Translations under genes and position numbers: made by a program | The notes under the pieces: model-generated | Told to the model about the DNA's origin: nothing | The model's database searches: none | What the model saw: only the letters and a program-made list of their open reading frames with translations | In this document: in pieces, positions 43,044 through 51,722 of the stretch | Layout of the letters: each line of letters begins with the position of its first letter | Numbering within the stretch: position 1 is the first letter of the stretch | Origin: Pedobacter yulinensis | Lineage (GTDB): Bacteria > Bacteroidota > Bacteroidia > Sphingobacteriales > Sphingobacteriaceae | DNA length: 64,000 bases | Assembly: GCF_003029735.1 (NCBI RefSeq) | Contig: NZ_KZ686268.1 | Coordinates: 310,001 to 374,000, forward strand | Reading direction: 5' to 3'

Positions 43044-43838
43044 CTATTTGATGTTCTTTTTTGCCAGGATAAAATAACCCAGGATGAAAAAGACAACCAT
43101 ATAAGCCAGGCTGGTCCAGATTTCTTGGGTCATGATGTCGATCCCGTCTGCAGGCGATTTGCGGAGCTTACCCATTCGCATAGCCAGCGTTGGGTGGCTG
43201 AAAGGAATAAGATAAGCCCACTTCCATTGCACGTTGGCACAGATAATTCCGGCGATCGTACCAACAAACCCCAGCCCCATCGGCTTGAGGAAATCGCCCC
43301 ACATCAGGCTGAGTACAAACTGGAAAGACAGAATACCCATTGCAGAGAGGAAAAGCTTCAGGTAATATTGAAATAACAGCAGGGAAGGATCATACAGATC
43401 AAACCGGTAGGCAGGAATGAGCAGGTGCAGCAGATGAGCAAATAGATAGGTCAGGCCCATAAACAAGGCAAGACAGATCAGCACAAGCAGCACCGAGTAG
43501 AAGAATTTTGCACTGTAAACCGAGAGTTTTTGAAGCGGCAGGGAAAACAGAGTTTTCCACGTGTCGTTCTTGTGCTCAATGTTGTTCACCGAGAAAGCCA
43601 TGAAAATCACATAGAACGGAAGGATCAGCATACCCATAACAGCGAGGGCCTGGCTGCTGTACTGACCCCAAAGGCCCATTGGCGGCATGTTGTTTCTCAG
43701 GATTCTTTCTGACGAGTTGAAGTAGCCGAAGGCGATCAGTCCGCAAATCAGGACCGGGAGCAGGATAGCGGCCCAGAAAGCAAGGCCTTTTCGCGATTTG
43801 TAAAACTCAGACCTGAGCGAGATAAAAAGGGAGCGCAT
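43044..43838 (-). CDS. ABC transporter permease (ABC-2 type)
   Basis: A 264-residue membrane protein with about six helices. It begins RSLFISLRSEFYKSRKGLAFWAAILLP, an N-terminal segment typical of ABC-2 permeases that work with bacitracin/lantibiotic-type ATPases. It follows the ATPase gene by one base. Together with the preceding ATPase it forms an exporter. Substrate unknown. Confidence 0.88.
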   Translation of the reverse strand: MRSLFISLRSEFYKSRKGLAFWAAILLPVLICGLIAFGYFNSSERILRNNMPPMGLWGQYSSQALAVMGMLILPFYVIFMAFSVNNIEHKNDTWKTLFSLPLQKLSVYSAKFFYSVLLVLICLALFMGLTYLFAHLLHLLIPAYRFDLYDPSLLLFQYYLKLFLSAMGILSFQFVLSLMWGDFLKPMGLGFVGTIAGIICANVQWKWAYLIPFSHPTLAMRMGKLRKSPADGIDIMTQEIWTSLAYMVVFFILGYFILAKKNIK

Positions 43839-43839
43839 G

Positions 43840-44742
43840 CTAGTTGTTTTTAGTAATATCGAGAAAAAGATGTTCCAGATCTTTGCGCAGCGGCTGAAGG
43901 GCGTGTACCGCTATACCGGCCTCGACGAGAAGTTTATTGGCCTGCGCGTGGTCGGCTGGAGTCTGGAACGGAATTCTGATCTGAGCGCCTTCGGTCTCAG
44001 CGGGGTAACCTGCAGCGTGCAGAAGTGTTTGCGCGCGAACTGGATCGTCGGTGTCTATAGCAACAACCGGCTGGCTCAACTGTTGCAGGTCGGCGATGGT
44101 GCCCTGAAAAAGAAGTTTCCCTTTATTGATAATGCCTACGTGGGTTGCTGTCCGCTCAATTTCGGCGAGCAGGTGGCTTGATACCAGAATCGTTTTTCCG
44201 CGTTCTGTGGCCAGCCTGATCAGCAGGTTGCGTATTTCAATGATGCCATTTGGATCGAGCCCGTTCGTGGGCTCATCAAGGAGCAGAAGTTCAGGATCTG
44301 AAAGCAGGGCAAGAGCAATGCCCAACCGCTGTTTCATTCCGAGCGAGTATTTTCCAGCCTTTTTCCGCGCGGCATCTGTCAGGCCAACCAAGGCAAGCAT
44401 TTCTGCCGCCCTGGCTTTACTGATGCCGAGCAGGAGACAGCGGTTGTGCAGGTTTTCCATGCCACTCATGTGCCCGTAAATGGCCGGCTGCTCTACGAGC
44501 GAGCCCAGCCTGCGCAAGGACTCAATGCGGTGTTCAGCCAGATCCTTCCCGAATATAAAGACCTTTTCGCGCGGGGCTTGCAGCAAGTTCAGCAGGATCT
44601 TGATGGTTGTTGTTTTCCCGGCCCCATTAGGCCCCAGAAAACCGTAAATACTACCTTTTGGCACCTGCAATGACAACTCATTTACAACCTGCTGCTGGCC
44701 AAAGTGATAGTTCAGACCGCGCGTTTCAATGGCCAGGGTCAT
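43840..44742 (-). CDS. ABC transporter ATP-binding protein
   Basis: A 300-residue ATPase. Walker A GPNGAGKTT is at about residues 37-45, the signature region YSLGMKQRLGIALALL near 135, Walker B LLLLDEPTNGLDP just after, and the switch histidine follows in VSSHLL. The C-terminal extension of about 80 residues is usual in exporters of this BcrA-like group. Its ATG overlaps the stop of a 58-residue gene by one base. Confidence 0.93.
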   Translation of the reverse strand: MTLAIETRGLNYHFGQQQVVNELSLQVPKGSIYGFLGPNGAGKTTTIKILLNLLQAPREKVFIFGKDLAEHRIESLRRLGSLVEQPAIYGHMSGMENLHNRCLLLGISKARAAEMLALVGLTDAARKKAGKYSLGMKQRLGIALALLSDPELLLLDEPTNGLDPNGIIEIRNLLIRLATERGKTILVSSHLLAEIERTATHVGIINKGKLLFQGTIADLQQLSQPVVAIDTDDPVRAQTLLHAAGYPAETEGAQIRIPFQTPADHAQANKLLVEAGIAVHALQPLRKDLEHLFLDITKNN

Positions 44743-44918
44743 TATTTAAAAATATTTACTGCAGTTTTGATCACCGAACCGCAGCCAGCCTTATTTGATT
44801 TGACAACCATTTCGTCCTGGCCTGCCTTGTCAAAATCGACTGTAGCTGTAACGCCAAGCAGCATAAACACAGGGAAAAGCATAAGCAGAAATGGCGATGA
44901 GTTCTTTAACGTTTTCAT
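44742..44918 (-). CDS. Small secreted or membrane peptide gene coupled to the ABC exporter
   Basis: A 58-codon frame from ATG 44918. The product starts MKTLKNSSPFLLMLFPVFML, a signal-like segment, then LGVTATVDFDKAGQDEM, and ends with a GCGS-containing tail and NIFK. The stop overlaps the ATPase start (TAATG), a pattern of translational coupling. It could be a peptide substrate of the exporter, a signal peptide-bearing accessory or a leader; no homologue known to me. Confidence 0.6.
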   Translation of the reverse strand: MKTLKNSSPFLLMLFPVFMLLGVTATVDFDKAGQDEMVVKSNKAGCGSVIKTAVNIFK

Positions 44919-45057
44919 AATCGTTTCGTTTAATGATTCAAAGAAAAGCAGGATTCAGGGGCTACCGAAATGTATTATACCAAGAGTAAAAATTTCCAGA
45001 CAAACCGGCTTAACCGCTGTTTCGCGGCGTTGGTCGATTAAAATTGCCCGTTAAAGC

Positions 45058-45087
45058 GTTCGTCGAACAAAAAGGCCGGTTCGTCGA
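45058..45087. promoter_or_regulatory. Candidate LytTR-binding direct repeats
   Basis: Two identical 9-mers GTTCGTCGA (45058-45066 and 45079-45087) are separated by 12 bases, a 21-bp period. LytTR-domain regulators typically bind pairs of about 9-bp direct repeats with such spacing. A one-mismatch copy (GTTGGTCGA) is at 45029-45037. They lie between the divergent ABC operon and the kinase/LytTR operon. Confidence 0.5.
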
Positions 45088-45136
45088 GCAGGAGGGGTTA
45101 CAAAATTATCTTTAGCTGTTTTTGTGGCATAAATAA

Positions 45137-45144
45137 TACCTTTG
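45137..45144 (+). promoter_or_regulatory. -7 element of the LytS/LytTR operon
   Basis: TACCTTTG is a full match to TAnnTTTG, 44 bases before the kinase ATG. A TTTTTG is 12 bases upstream, closer than normal, so the -33 contact is unclear and may rely on an activator. Confidence 0.5.
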
Positions 45145-45188
45145 GTTATGCGGTAAGCCCGGCTGATAAACGCCATGGGCACATTCAA

Positions 45189-46250
45189 ATGAAAAATAAA
45201 GCACAGATCATTGTTCATTCCATTTACTGGGGCATCATTGCGTTCGTCTTTACCCTGGCATTTATTTACAAACCGGGCAAGTCGACCTTTAACGAGATCA
45301 TGGTCACCTATGTTTATTTCACAGTGATCAACGTGTCTATATTTTATCTGAACTATACGCTGCTTATTCCCCAGTTGATCAAGATCAGGCGCAAGTACTG
45401 GTGGTATATCGCCTCTATTCTTTTTGTTATCCTGGTCATGTGCCTGGTCAAATCTGTTATTGCAGTCTTAAACCCGGACGAGATTCTTCGCTACCGGGAG
45501 AGCGTGCACTTTGATGCGCAGACTAAAAAGCGGGTTATTAAATATGGTTACCACAGCATTACGAATTATGCCATTGGTACCATTTTCAGTTCCGGTTTCT
45601 TTATCGTTTCCAGTTGCCTCATCAAGTTCACCATAGACTGGTTTGCCAATGACCGGGTTCAGCGCAACCTGGAATCTGAAAAAAAAGAGATGGAACTGCA
45701 GTTTCTGAAATCACAGCTCAACCCGCATTTCCTGTTCAACTCCCTGAATAATATTTATTCCCTGGCCTACCAAAAGTCTGACCGCACGGCAGACGCGATC
45801 ATGAAGCTGTCAGAAATCATGCGTTACATGATCTATGAAAGCAATGACAGCAGTGTGGCTTTGAGTAAAGAAGTGGACTACCTGAAAAGTTACATCGAGC
45901 TCCAGAAGTTGCGTTTCAAAGACAAGGCTTTCGTAGAGTTAAATTTGAACGGGGAAATTGACGGGCAGAAAATCGTACCGCTCATCCTGATCTCGTTCGT
46001 AGAGAATGCCTTCAAACATGGTGTTGCAAATGACCCGGAAGACCCGATCAGGATTAACCTGATTGCCAACCGGCAGATCCTGCATTTCAGCATCACGAAC
46101 CGGAAGAGCACAGCCAATAAAGACCGTATGGGCGGCGTGGGACTAAATAACGTAGAGCGGCGCCTGCAACTGCTGTATCCCGAGAGATATAAATTAAATA
46201 TTGTAAATTCGGAGACCCACTACACCAGCGAACTGATGCTTGATATATGA
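45189..46250 (+). CDS. LytS-type sensor histidine kinase
   Basis: A 353-residue membrane kinase of the His_kinase (LytS/YehU) family. Helices at about 8-27, 38-60, 70-95 and 125-148 are followed by a coiled stretch and the H-box LNPHFLFNSLNNIYSLA with phospho-acceptor His180. The ATPase part contains SFVENAFKHGV and GGVGLNNVERRLQLLYP. The response regulator gene overlaps it by four bases. It likely senses the envelope or its partner transporter. Confidence 0.92.
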   Translation: MKNKAQIIVHSIYWGIIAFVFTLAFIYKPGKSTFNEIMVTYVYFTVINVSIFYLNYTLLIPQLIKIRRKYWWYIASILFVILVMCLVKSVIAVLNPDEILRYRESVHFDAQTKKRVIKYGYHSITNYAIGTIFSSGFFIVSSCLIKFTIDWFANDRVQRNLESEKKEMELQFLKSQLNPHFLFNSLNNIYSLAYQKSDRTADAIMKLSEIMRYMIYESNDSSVALSKEVDYLKSYIELQKLRFKDKAFVELNLNGEIDGQKIVPLILISFVENAFKHGVANDPEDPIRINLIANRQILHFSITNRKSTANKDRMGGVGLNNVERRLQLLYPERYKLNIVNSETHYTSELMLDI

Positions 46251-47008
46251 CACGACTAAAATGTATTGCGGTAGATGATGAACCGCTCGCCCTCGATATT
46301 CTGGAAGATTATATTTCGAAAGTACCGTTCCTGGAACTGATCAAGCGTACCGAGAACGCAATTGAAGCCCTGCAACTGGTGCAGGAGGGTGCGATTGACC
46401 TCGTATTCCTGGATGTGCAGATGCCCGATCTGACGGGGATACAATTTCTGAAAATAGCCGGGGCAAAAAGCAGGTATATTTTAACAACAGCCTACCCTGA
46501 ATATGCATTGGAAAGTTATGATCTGAATGTTTCTGATTACCTGCTCAAGCCGATCGCTTTTGACCGCTTTTACAAAGCTGCCGAGAAAGTACATGCCCAG
46601 TTCAAGCCTGCAGAGGTTGCTGCTGCTGCTGCGCCTGCAGCAGCTCATGTTGCCACGCCTGCGCCGTTCTCTGGTTCATCCAACCCGGTTCAGGACTTTA
46701 TTTTCGTAAAAACAGAGCACAAAATTCAAAAGATCTACCTGCACGACATCCGGTACATCGAAGGACTAAAAGATTATATTTCCATTTTCACAAAAGACGA
46801 ACGGGTCATTACGCTGCAAAGCATGAAAAAAATGGAAGAGGCCTTACCATCAAGCCAGTTTATCCGGGTCCACAAATCGTATATCGTTGCACTTGACAAA
46901 ATCGAGAGCATTGAACGCAGCCGGATTACCATCTGCAGCAAGATCATCCCCATAGGCGACACCTACAGGGATGAGTTTTTCAGACGGATCGAAGGAAAAA
47001 ATATCTGA
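46247..47008 (+). CDS. LytTR-family response regulator
   Basis: A 253-residue regulator. The receiver domain has AVDDEPLALDIL with the acidic pair (D10, D11) and phospho-acceptor D56 in FLDVQMPDLTGI. A flexible Ala/Pro linker (AEVAAAAAPAAAHVATPAP) leads to a C-terminal LytTR DNA-binding domain with FVKTEHKIQKIYLHDIRYIE and FIRVHKSYIV. Coupled by ATGA to the kinase. Likely controls the divergent ABC exporter. Its stop codon abuts that of the convergent TraB-family gene. Confidence 0.93.
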   Translation: MTRLKCIAVDDEPLALDILEDYISKVPFLELIKRTENAIEALQLVQEGAIDLVFLDVQMPDLTGIQFLKIAGAKSRYILTTAYPEYALESYDLNVSDYLLKPIAFDRFYKAAEKVHAQFKPAEVAAAAAPAAAHVATPAPFSGSSNPVQDFIFVKTEHKIQKIYLHDIRYIEGLKDYISIFTKDERVITLQSMKKMEEALPSSQFIRVHKSYIVALDKIESIERSRITICSKIIPIGDTYRDEFFRRIEGKNI

Positions 47009-47878
47009 TCAGTTCGTAGCCAGCGGACGCAGGGTATAACCAGCCTTTCTTAGTAAAACAATGAGGCCCTGATCGCCCAGCAGATGCCCCGCACCTACAG
47101 CCACAAAGGCCTGGTCCTGCTGCATAATGGCAGGTAGCTGCTGCACCCAGTTTCGGTTGCGCCTGTACAGCATTTTTTCAAGGTCATCCTCGTCTATAAA
47201 TTCCCGGTCGGCAAACAGCCGGCCCAGCAGGTCTGTCTCCTGCCTGATATAATGCTGATAAAGTTTCAGTCCCTGCGTTTTCAGCTCTTCACTCTTTGCC
47301 ATTGTCTTCAGCAAGGCGGCCTTTTGTTTTGCGAGCGATTCGCCAAGCAGCATGTTCATTTGAAAGCCCGCACTTTCCAGACCCACCAGACGTTTTCCGG
47401 CGGCATTTCCCTGCACCTGCAGCTGCTGGTCCAGGCCTTCGCCATCTTTGACCTTGATTGGTGAGGAATACGCCGCGATCAGCAGCTGCAGCGCGGCCGG
47501 TTTCATCTTGTTCAGGGCAGCAATCGGCATTCCTGAAACGTCTTTCAGGTAATTGCCCAGTTTCGTATACTGCTCCGGGCCAAGCAACTGCTCGAGCGTG
47601 GTATCGCGCATTACCATCATGGGCATCATTTTACGAGCGTCAAGGCTATCGAACAACAATTCGCCTACGATCACCGTGCTTTCGGCCAGGCGGGCCTGTA
47701 GTGCCGGCATGGTATCGATAAACTGTTTGCCAATCAGGTGATAAGTACCGAAAAGAAAGGACGGTTTCTTCAATCCGTTTCCTGAAATTTCCCAGAGCAG
47801 CGTCCGGTCTTTCGTTTTTTGTGCAAATGCACTGTTCAGTGTGGTGAAAAGGACGGCAAAAAGTAAGAATTTTCTCAT
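47009..47878 (-). CDS. TraB/GumN-family protein
   Basis: A 289-residue protein with a signal peptide (ending FAQK, about residue 20). It has the TraB family N-terminal LLWEISGNGLKKPSFLFGTYHL with the conserved GTxH, and a C-terminal FVAVGAGHLLGDQGLIVLLRKAGY with GxGH. Such proteins are thought to be metal-dependent hydrolases or proteases. It is translationally coupled to the upstream plsC gene (four-base overlap) and meets the LytTR gene stop-to-stop with no gap. Confidence 0.9.
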   Translation of the reverse strand: MRKFLLFAVLFTTLNSAFAQKTKDRTLLWEISGNGLKKPSFLFGTYHLIGKQFIDTMPALQARLAESTVIVGELLFDSLDARKMMPMMVMRDTTLEQLLGPEQYTKLGNYLKDVSGMPIAALNKMKPAALQLLIAAYSSPIKVKDGEGLDQQLQVQGNAAGKRLVGLESAGFQMNMLLGESLAKQKAALLKTMAKSEELKTQGLKLYQHYIRQETDLLGRLFADREFIDEDDLEKMLYRRNRNWVQQLPAIMQQDQAFVAVGAGHLLGDQGLIVLLRKAGYTLRPLATN

Positions 47879-48615
47879 AATGGTTGGTTTAGTTTCTGCC
47901 TCACCTCGAGTTCGGCCTGCAGTGTGATTTCGTTTGGATGAAGGGTGCCCGGTTCGATCGGCGCCAGAACCGTCCAGGACAGTCTTTCACCAAAACTTAG
48001 TGGAAAGGGTCCATACTGCACCAGTTTCCAGGAGTTTTCAATCACAACCGGAACAACCAATGCATTCGGCACCGTTTTGAGCAGCGTGGCCACGCCGCCA
48101 AACTGGAAGGTTTTTACTCTCCCATCTTTGGCTCGCGTGCCCTCAGGAAAGATAACGGCAGACCAATTGTTCTCCTTCATCCGTTTGCCCAGCTTCAGGA
48201 TTTCCATAATTGCTTGTTTGTTGTCTTTCCTGTCAATATTGGCCCCGCCACCGTGCTTCAGGTTGTAGCTGATAGATGGAATGCCCCGTGTCAGCTCAAT
48301 CTTTGATATGAACTTTGCATGGTGCCGCCGCAGAAACCAGATCAGTGCAGGGATGTCATACATGCTCTGGTGGTTAACCACAAAAATGATCGGCCGGTTG
48401 GCAGGCAGCTGGTATGGGTTGTGAAAACGAATTGATGTACCCAGCAGGTAAAGTGTGTAAGTCAGGAAAAAATTCAGGAGATCGACAGACTTTTTGTGAG
48501 CCTTGTATCCGCCCAGGTTGTAACAAAGCCATTGTATGGGCTGAAAAATGACCAGCATGAGACCGAAAAACAAATAAAAAAGCGGACTGAAAATATAGCC
48601 GAAAAATTTATTCAT
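47875..48615 (-). CDS. plsC: 1-acyl-sn-glycerol-3-phosphate acyltransferase
   Basis: A 246-residue acyltransferase. The catalytic HX4D motif is in NHQSMYDIP and the substrate-binding FPEGTRAKDG lies about 75 residues later. An N-terminal hydrophobic segment anchors it in the inner membrane. It converts lysophosphatidic acid to phosphatidic acid in phospholipid synthesis. The stop overlaps the traB-like gene start. Confidence 0.92.
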   Translation of the reverse strand: MNKFFGYIFSPLFYLFFGLMLVIFQPIQWLCYNLGGYKAHKKSVDLLNFFLTYTLYLLGTSIRFHNPYQLPANRPIIFVVNHQSMYDIPALIWFLRRHHAKFISKIELTRGIPSISYNLKHGGGANIDRKDNKQAIMEILKLGKRMKENNWSAVIFPEGTRAKDGRVKTFQFGGVATLLKTVPNALVVPVVIENSWKLVQYGPFPLSFGERLSWTVLAPIEPGTLHPNEITLQAELEVRQKLNQPL

Positions 48616-48663
48616 GAAAATGGATATGGTAAATTAACATGATGAACAAAGATCGGGATCATT

Positions 48664-49218
48664 TTAAAGTTCGCCGGCCTCGACCAGCAATTTAACACGC
48701 AATAGGGCTGCAACGCTCATGGAATCGGTAATTTCGCCATTCAACACCATTTCAATCGCTTCGCTGAGCGGAAGTTTACGCAGCGTCAGCGCCTCCGACT
48801 CTTCGGGCTCTGCCTGACCTGCGGTCAGGCCTGTAGCCAGATACATGATGCCCAGTTCATCGCTTACCGAGTTACTCAGGTGCATGCGTTGTATCTCCAG
48901 CCAGTTGGCGGCCGTAAAACCGGTTTCCTCGAGCAGTTCCCGTTTGGCGCCCTCAATAGGTTCCTGTTCAAGCTTTCCGCCCCCCTCGGGAATTTCCCAG
49001 CTGTATGCCTTTAAGGGGAAGCGGTATTGACCCACAAGCCAGGTATTTCCGTCCTCATCTACCGGCACAATGCCGATGGCGTAATTTTTAAAATGCACCT
49101 CTCCATAAATTCCGCTGCCGCCGTTCGGGTTAATGACATCATGCTCAGTAAGACTGATCCAGCGGTTTTCGTAAACCAGCCGGCTGCTCAGGGTCTTCCA
49201 GGGGTTCTCTTCGTGCAT
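48664..49218 (-). CDS. NUDIX hydrolase
   Basis: A 184-residue hydrolase using ATG 49218 (MHEENPWKTLSSR). A GTG at 49242 would add eight residues and overlap the receptor stop, but the ATG product matches family length. The Nudix box is complete: GGGKLEQEPIEGAKRELLEE-TGF with the GX5EX7REUXEEXGU spacing. VGQYRFPLKAYSWEIPEGG before it resembles ADP-ribose pyrophosphatases. Likely hydrolyses ADP-ribose-like nucleoside diphosphates. Confidence 0.9.
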   Translation of the reverse strand: MHEENPWKTLSSRLVYENRWISLTEHDVINPNGGSGIYGEVHFKNYAIGIVPVDEDGNTWLVGQYRFPLKAYSWEIPEGGGKLEQEPIEGAKRELLEETGFTAANWLEIQRMHLSNSVSDELGIMYLATGLTAGQAEPEESEALTLRKLPLSEAIEMVLNGEITDSMSVAALLRVKLLVEAGEL

Positions 49219-49241
49219 GGTGCAAGATACGTATTTTAACA

Positions 49242-51722
49242 CTATTTGACCGCAGGAGGAGGAATGGACGGCTGTTTTGCCACCCGTGTGAAGCGGTAGC
49301 CCAGGCTGAATGTGATATTGTTCGTGTTACTTTCTGAAAAGCTCTGAGATCTGAAATTCAGGCCTTCGTTAAAAAACTCATTGCTGCGCTGGCCGAAGGG
49401 GTCGCTGACCCAAATGCGTGCATGAAGCCTGTTTTTCATAAAAACTTTTCTGGCTGCGAAACTCGAAGTAACCGAACCCCGGGCACGGCCCTGCGCATTT
49501 ACATTGTTCGCATAGTTCAAGTTACCTTCAAATGCGGTTTTAAACGGCAATTGCATTGAAAACCCGAGCGATCCCCTGAGGCTGAGTCCATTCCGGTTTA
49601 AACTCTGATTCAAAGCCGAAACATAGTCGCTGTTAATGAGGCTGAAATGTCCGTTGGTGCTGATCGTCTTGGTAGGCCTGTAGTTTCCTACCAGGATTAG
49701 CGAAAAGTTGTTGTTCATGCCAATATTCTGGTACGTAGATTCAGAAATGCCATTGCTCCTGACCTGCCGGTACCGTTCAATAACACCCCTGGCCGTTGAA
49801 TAGGCAATACGCGGCGTAAACGACCATTTTTGGCCAAACATCCCAAAGCTGACATCAGTCTGATGGGTATATGCAGGGACCAGCAGCGGGTTTCCGTACG
49901 TAATGTTCAGGCTGTCGCTGTTATCGATCTGCGGGTTGAGAGTGTTTTCACGCGGGCGGTTGATCCTTACACTGTATGTTGCGCCAATGTTGTAGCGTTT
50001 TCTGAAAAACCGGTTAACAGACAGGTTCGGGAATACGCTCAGGTAAGGCCTGACATTGTACTGATCCCCCCCCGAAAGATCAAACTTCACATTGGTAAGT
50101 TCAGACCGAACACCCGTTTTTACACTCCAGCCGTTCTCCCTGAAATTGTATGAAGCGTAAGCGGCCAGAATGTTTTCCCGGTACAGGAATTGGTTGGTAA
50201 GCCTAGGATTGATCAGATACCTGTTTCCCGCAAAATCGAAGTTTTCAACCTGCAGATCGTTGTTATTTTTGCGAAAGTTGTACTGTGCTCCGAGTTCGAG
50301 CCGGTCTTTTTTATCTCGCACAGGGCGGTCATAATCTGCAGTCGCATTAATGCCATTATTGGCTGTGGCATTGCTGTTCTGCTGCAGTGAAGGGCTCAGG
50401 TTGGCAGGATAGGCGAAACGCCTTTCGAAGGTTCTGTCTGCATCATTGTCATTGGTATTCACATTTAGCCCGGCGCTGAATTTCTCCCCGCTCGTTTTGT
50501 CCTCAATGCTGTAATCTGCAGAAGCGACAAAGTTGCTGCTGTTTGATGCCGATTCATTCATCTGGTTGCGCAGCCTGGTTTGAACGCGGGCCTCGTTCAG
50601 GTAACCAAAATCATTTTGCGAACGGGTATTGCCGCCGCCCATGTTGTAATTTGAAGAAATGCGCAGGTTTTGCGCCGGGGTGATATCCCAGTCGAAGCCT
50701 ACCCTGGCATTACCGCCGTTAGACCAGGTGCGGCTGGTATTGTGCTGGTCATAATAAAAGGTGGTATCCGGGAAAAAGTTCTCCCGGAAAACCGTACCCA
50801 GGCGCCGGCCCAGGTTTTCGCGGTATGCCAATCCGCCGTTCATAGACCAGGTCTTTGCCTTATAAGACGCATTCGCATTGGTGTTCATGTTGCCTTGCAG
50901 GCCTGCCGTAACGCCGACATTTCCGGTAAAGCCGATCTTGAACCCCTTTTTCAGCACGATGTTAATGACCCCCTCACCGTCTCCCGAATACTTGACCGGC
51001 GGATTTGTCATGACCTCAATTTTTTCAATGGCATCAGAAGGCAGCACGTTCAGCAGATCGGCGATGTTTGAGCTCATGTAGTCTGAGGGCTTGCCGTCTA
51101 TAAAAATGCGGGTACTCCGTTTGCCGCTGATGCTCGCATTGCCGTCAATGTCGACCTCAACCATGGGCACATTTTTAAGAATATCGGTGGCGGTGCTGCC
51201 TTCTGCCAGGACAGAGTTCCCAACATTATAAGTGATCATATCGGCACCAAATTCAAGCGTGGGTTTTTCAGCCGTAACTGTTACCTCGGCCAGGTTATTC
51301 TGGTCAGGACTCATTTTGATCGTCCCGACCCGCTTTTCAGGTTCGTCTTTATTCAGCGCCACATCGTTCAGTAAGAAGGGTGCGTAACCCACATAAGAAA
51401 CCCTCAGGCGATAGATTCCCGGTTCCATTCCGTTCAGGCGGAATACCCCGTTCTCATCGGAGAGGGCAGAGGCGAGCGACTGCTCAGATGCCTTGGCATA
51501 GATTAGCACGGTTGCCCCGGGCACGGCAGTCCCGTCTGTGGCGTCGGTCACTTTGCCGCTTACCGAATTTGTTTTCTGGGCGCGGCTTTTTTCGGCCGAA
51601 AGCAGCAGCCCGCAAAACACCACAAAGACCGCTAAGAAGCGGCCGCCGGTCTTATTCGGAAATAAAAATAGCCCTTTGCCAAAAAAACAAAGGGCTTGTG
51701 CAGGTTTAAAATTGTTCTTCAT
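49242..51722 (-). CDS. TonB-dependent receptor-like outer-membrane protein (OMP beta-barrel family) 2
   Basis: 826 residues from the ATG at 51722 (MKNNFKPAQALCFFGK); the open frame begins at 51800 but overlaps the upstream receptor more deeply. A long, unusual leader (about 49 residues, ending KSRAQ) precedes a carboxypeptidase-like domain (VSGKVTDATDGTAVPGATVLI, YVGYAPF), a plug region with LAEGSTATDILKNVPMVEV and RSTRIFIDGKPSDY, and a beta-barrel ending in the TNNITFSLGYRFTR strand. A terminator-like hairpin lies inside codons 9-18. No SusD partner is adjacent. Ligand unknown. Confidence 0.9.
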   Translation of the reverse strand: MKNNFKPAQALCFFGKGLFLFPNKTGGRFLAVFVVFCGLLLSAEKSRAQKTNSVSGKVTDATDGTAVPGATVLIYAKASEQSLASALSDENGVFRLNGMEPGIYRLRVSYVGYAPFLLNDVALNKDEPEKRVGTIKMSPDQNNLAEVTVTAEKPTLEFGADMITYNVGNSVLAEGSTATDILKNVPMVEVDIDGNASISGKRSTRIFIDGKPSDYMSSNIADLLNVLPSDAIEKIEVMTNPPVKYSGDGEGVINIVLKKGFKIGFTGNVGVTAGLQGNMNTNANASYKAKTWSMNGGLAYRENLGRRLGTVFRENFFPDTTFYYDQHNTSRTWSNGGNARVGFDWDITPAQNLRISSNYNMGGGNTRSQNDFGYLNEARVQTRLRNQMNESASNSSNFVASADYSIEDKTSGEKFSAGLNVNTNDNDADRTFERRFAYPANLSPSLQQNSNATANNGINATADYDRPVRDKKDRLELGAQYNFRKNNNDLQVENFDFAGNRYLINPRLTNQFLYRENILAAYASYNFRENGWSVKTGVRSELTNVKFDLSGGDQYNVRPYLSVFPNLSVNRFFRKRYNIGATYSVRINRPRENTLNPQIDNSDSLNITYGNPLLVPAYTHQTDVSFGMFGQKWSFTPRIAYSTARGVIERYRQVRSNGISESTYQNIGMNNNFSLILVGNYRPTKTISTNGHFSLINSDYVSALNQSLNRNGLSLRGSLGFSMQLPFKTAFEGNLNYANNVNAQGRARGSVTSSFAARKVFMKNRLHARIWVSDPFGQRSNEFFNEGLNFRSQSFSESNTNNITFSLGYRFTRVAKQPSIPPPAVK
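51662..51696 (-). terminator. Terminator-like hairpin inside the leader of the second receptor gene
   Basis: On the minus strand a 9-bp perfect stem (complement of 51688-51696 with 51670-51678, AGCCCTTTG/CAAAGGGCT) with a T-rich 9-base loop is followed by ATTTTTATTT. It begins ten bases past the stop of the first receptor gene (51706), where a terminator would be expected, but it falls within the coding start of the second gene. It may lower read-through between the two receptors. Confidence 0.65.

Noticed and set aside
44974-45003. TTGTCT-N18-TATAAT on the minus strand before the 58-residue gene, like an E. coli sigma70 promoter
   Set aside because: Bacteroidota primary sigma factor does not use this consensus; a TAnnTTTG-like element (TACTCTTG) overlaps it, so I cannot decide and do not annotate it.
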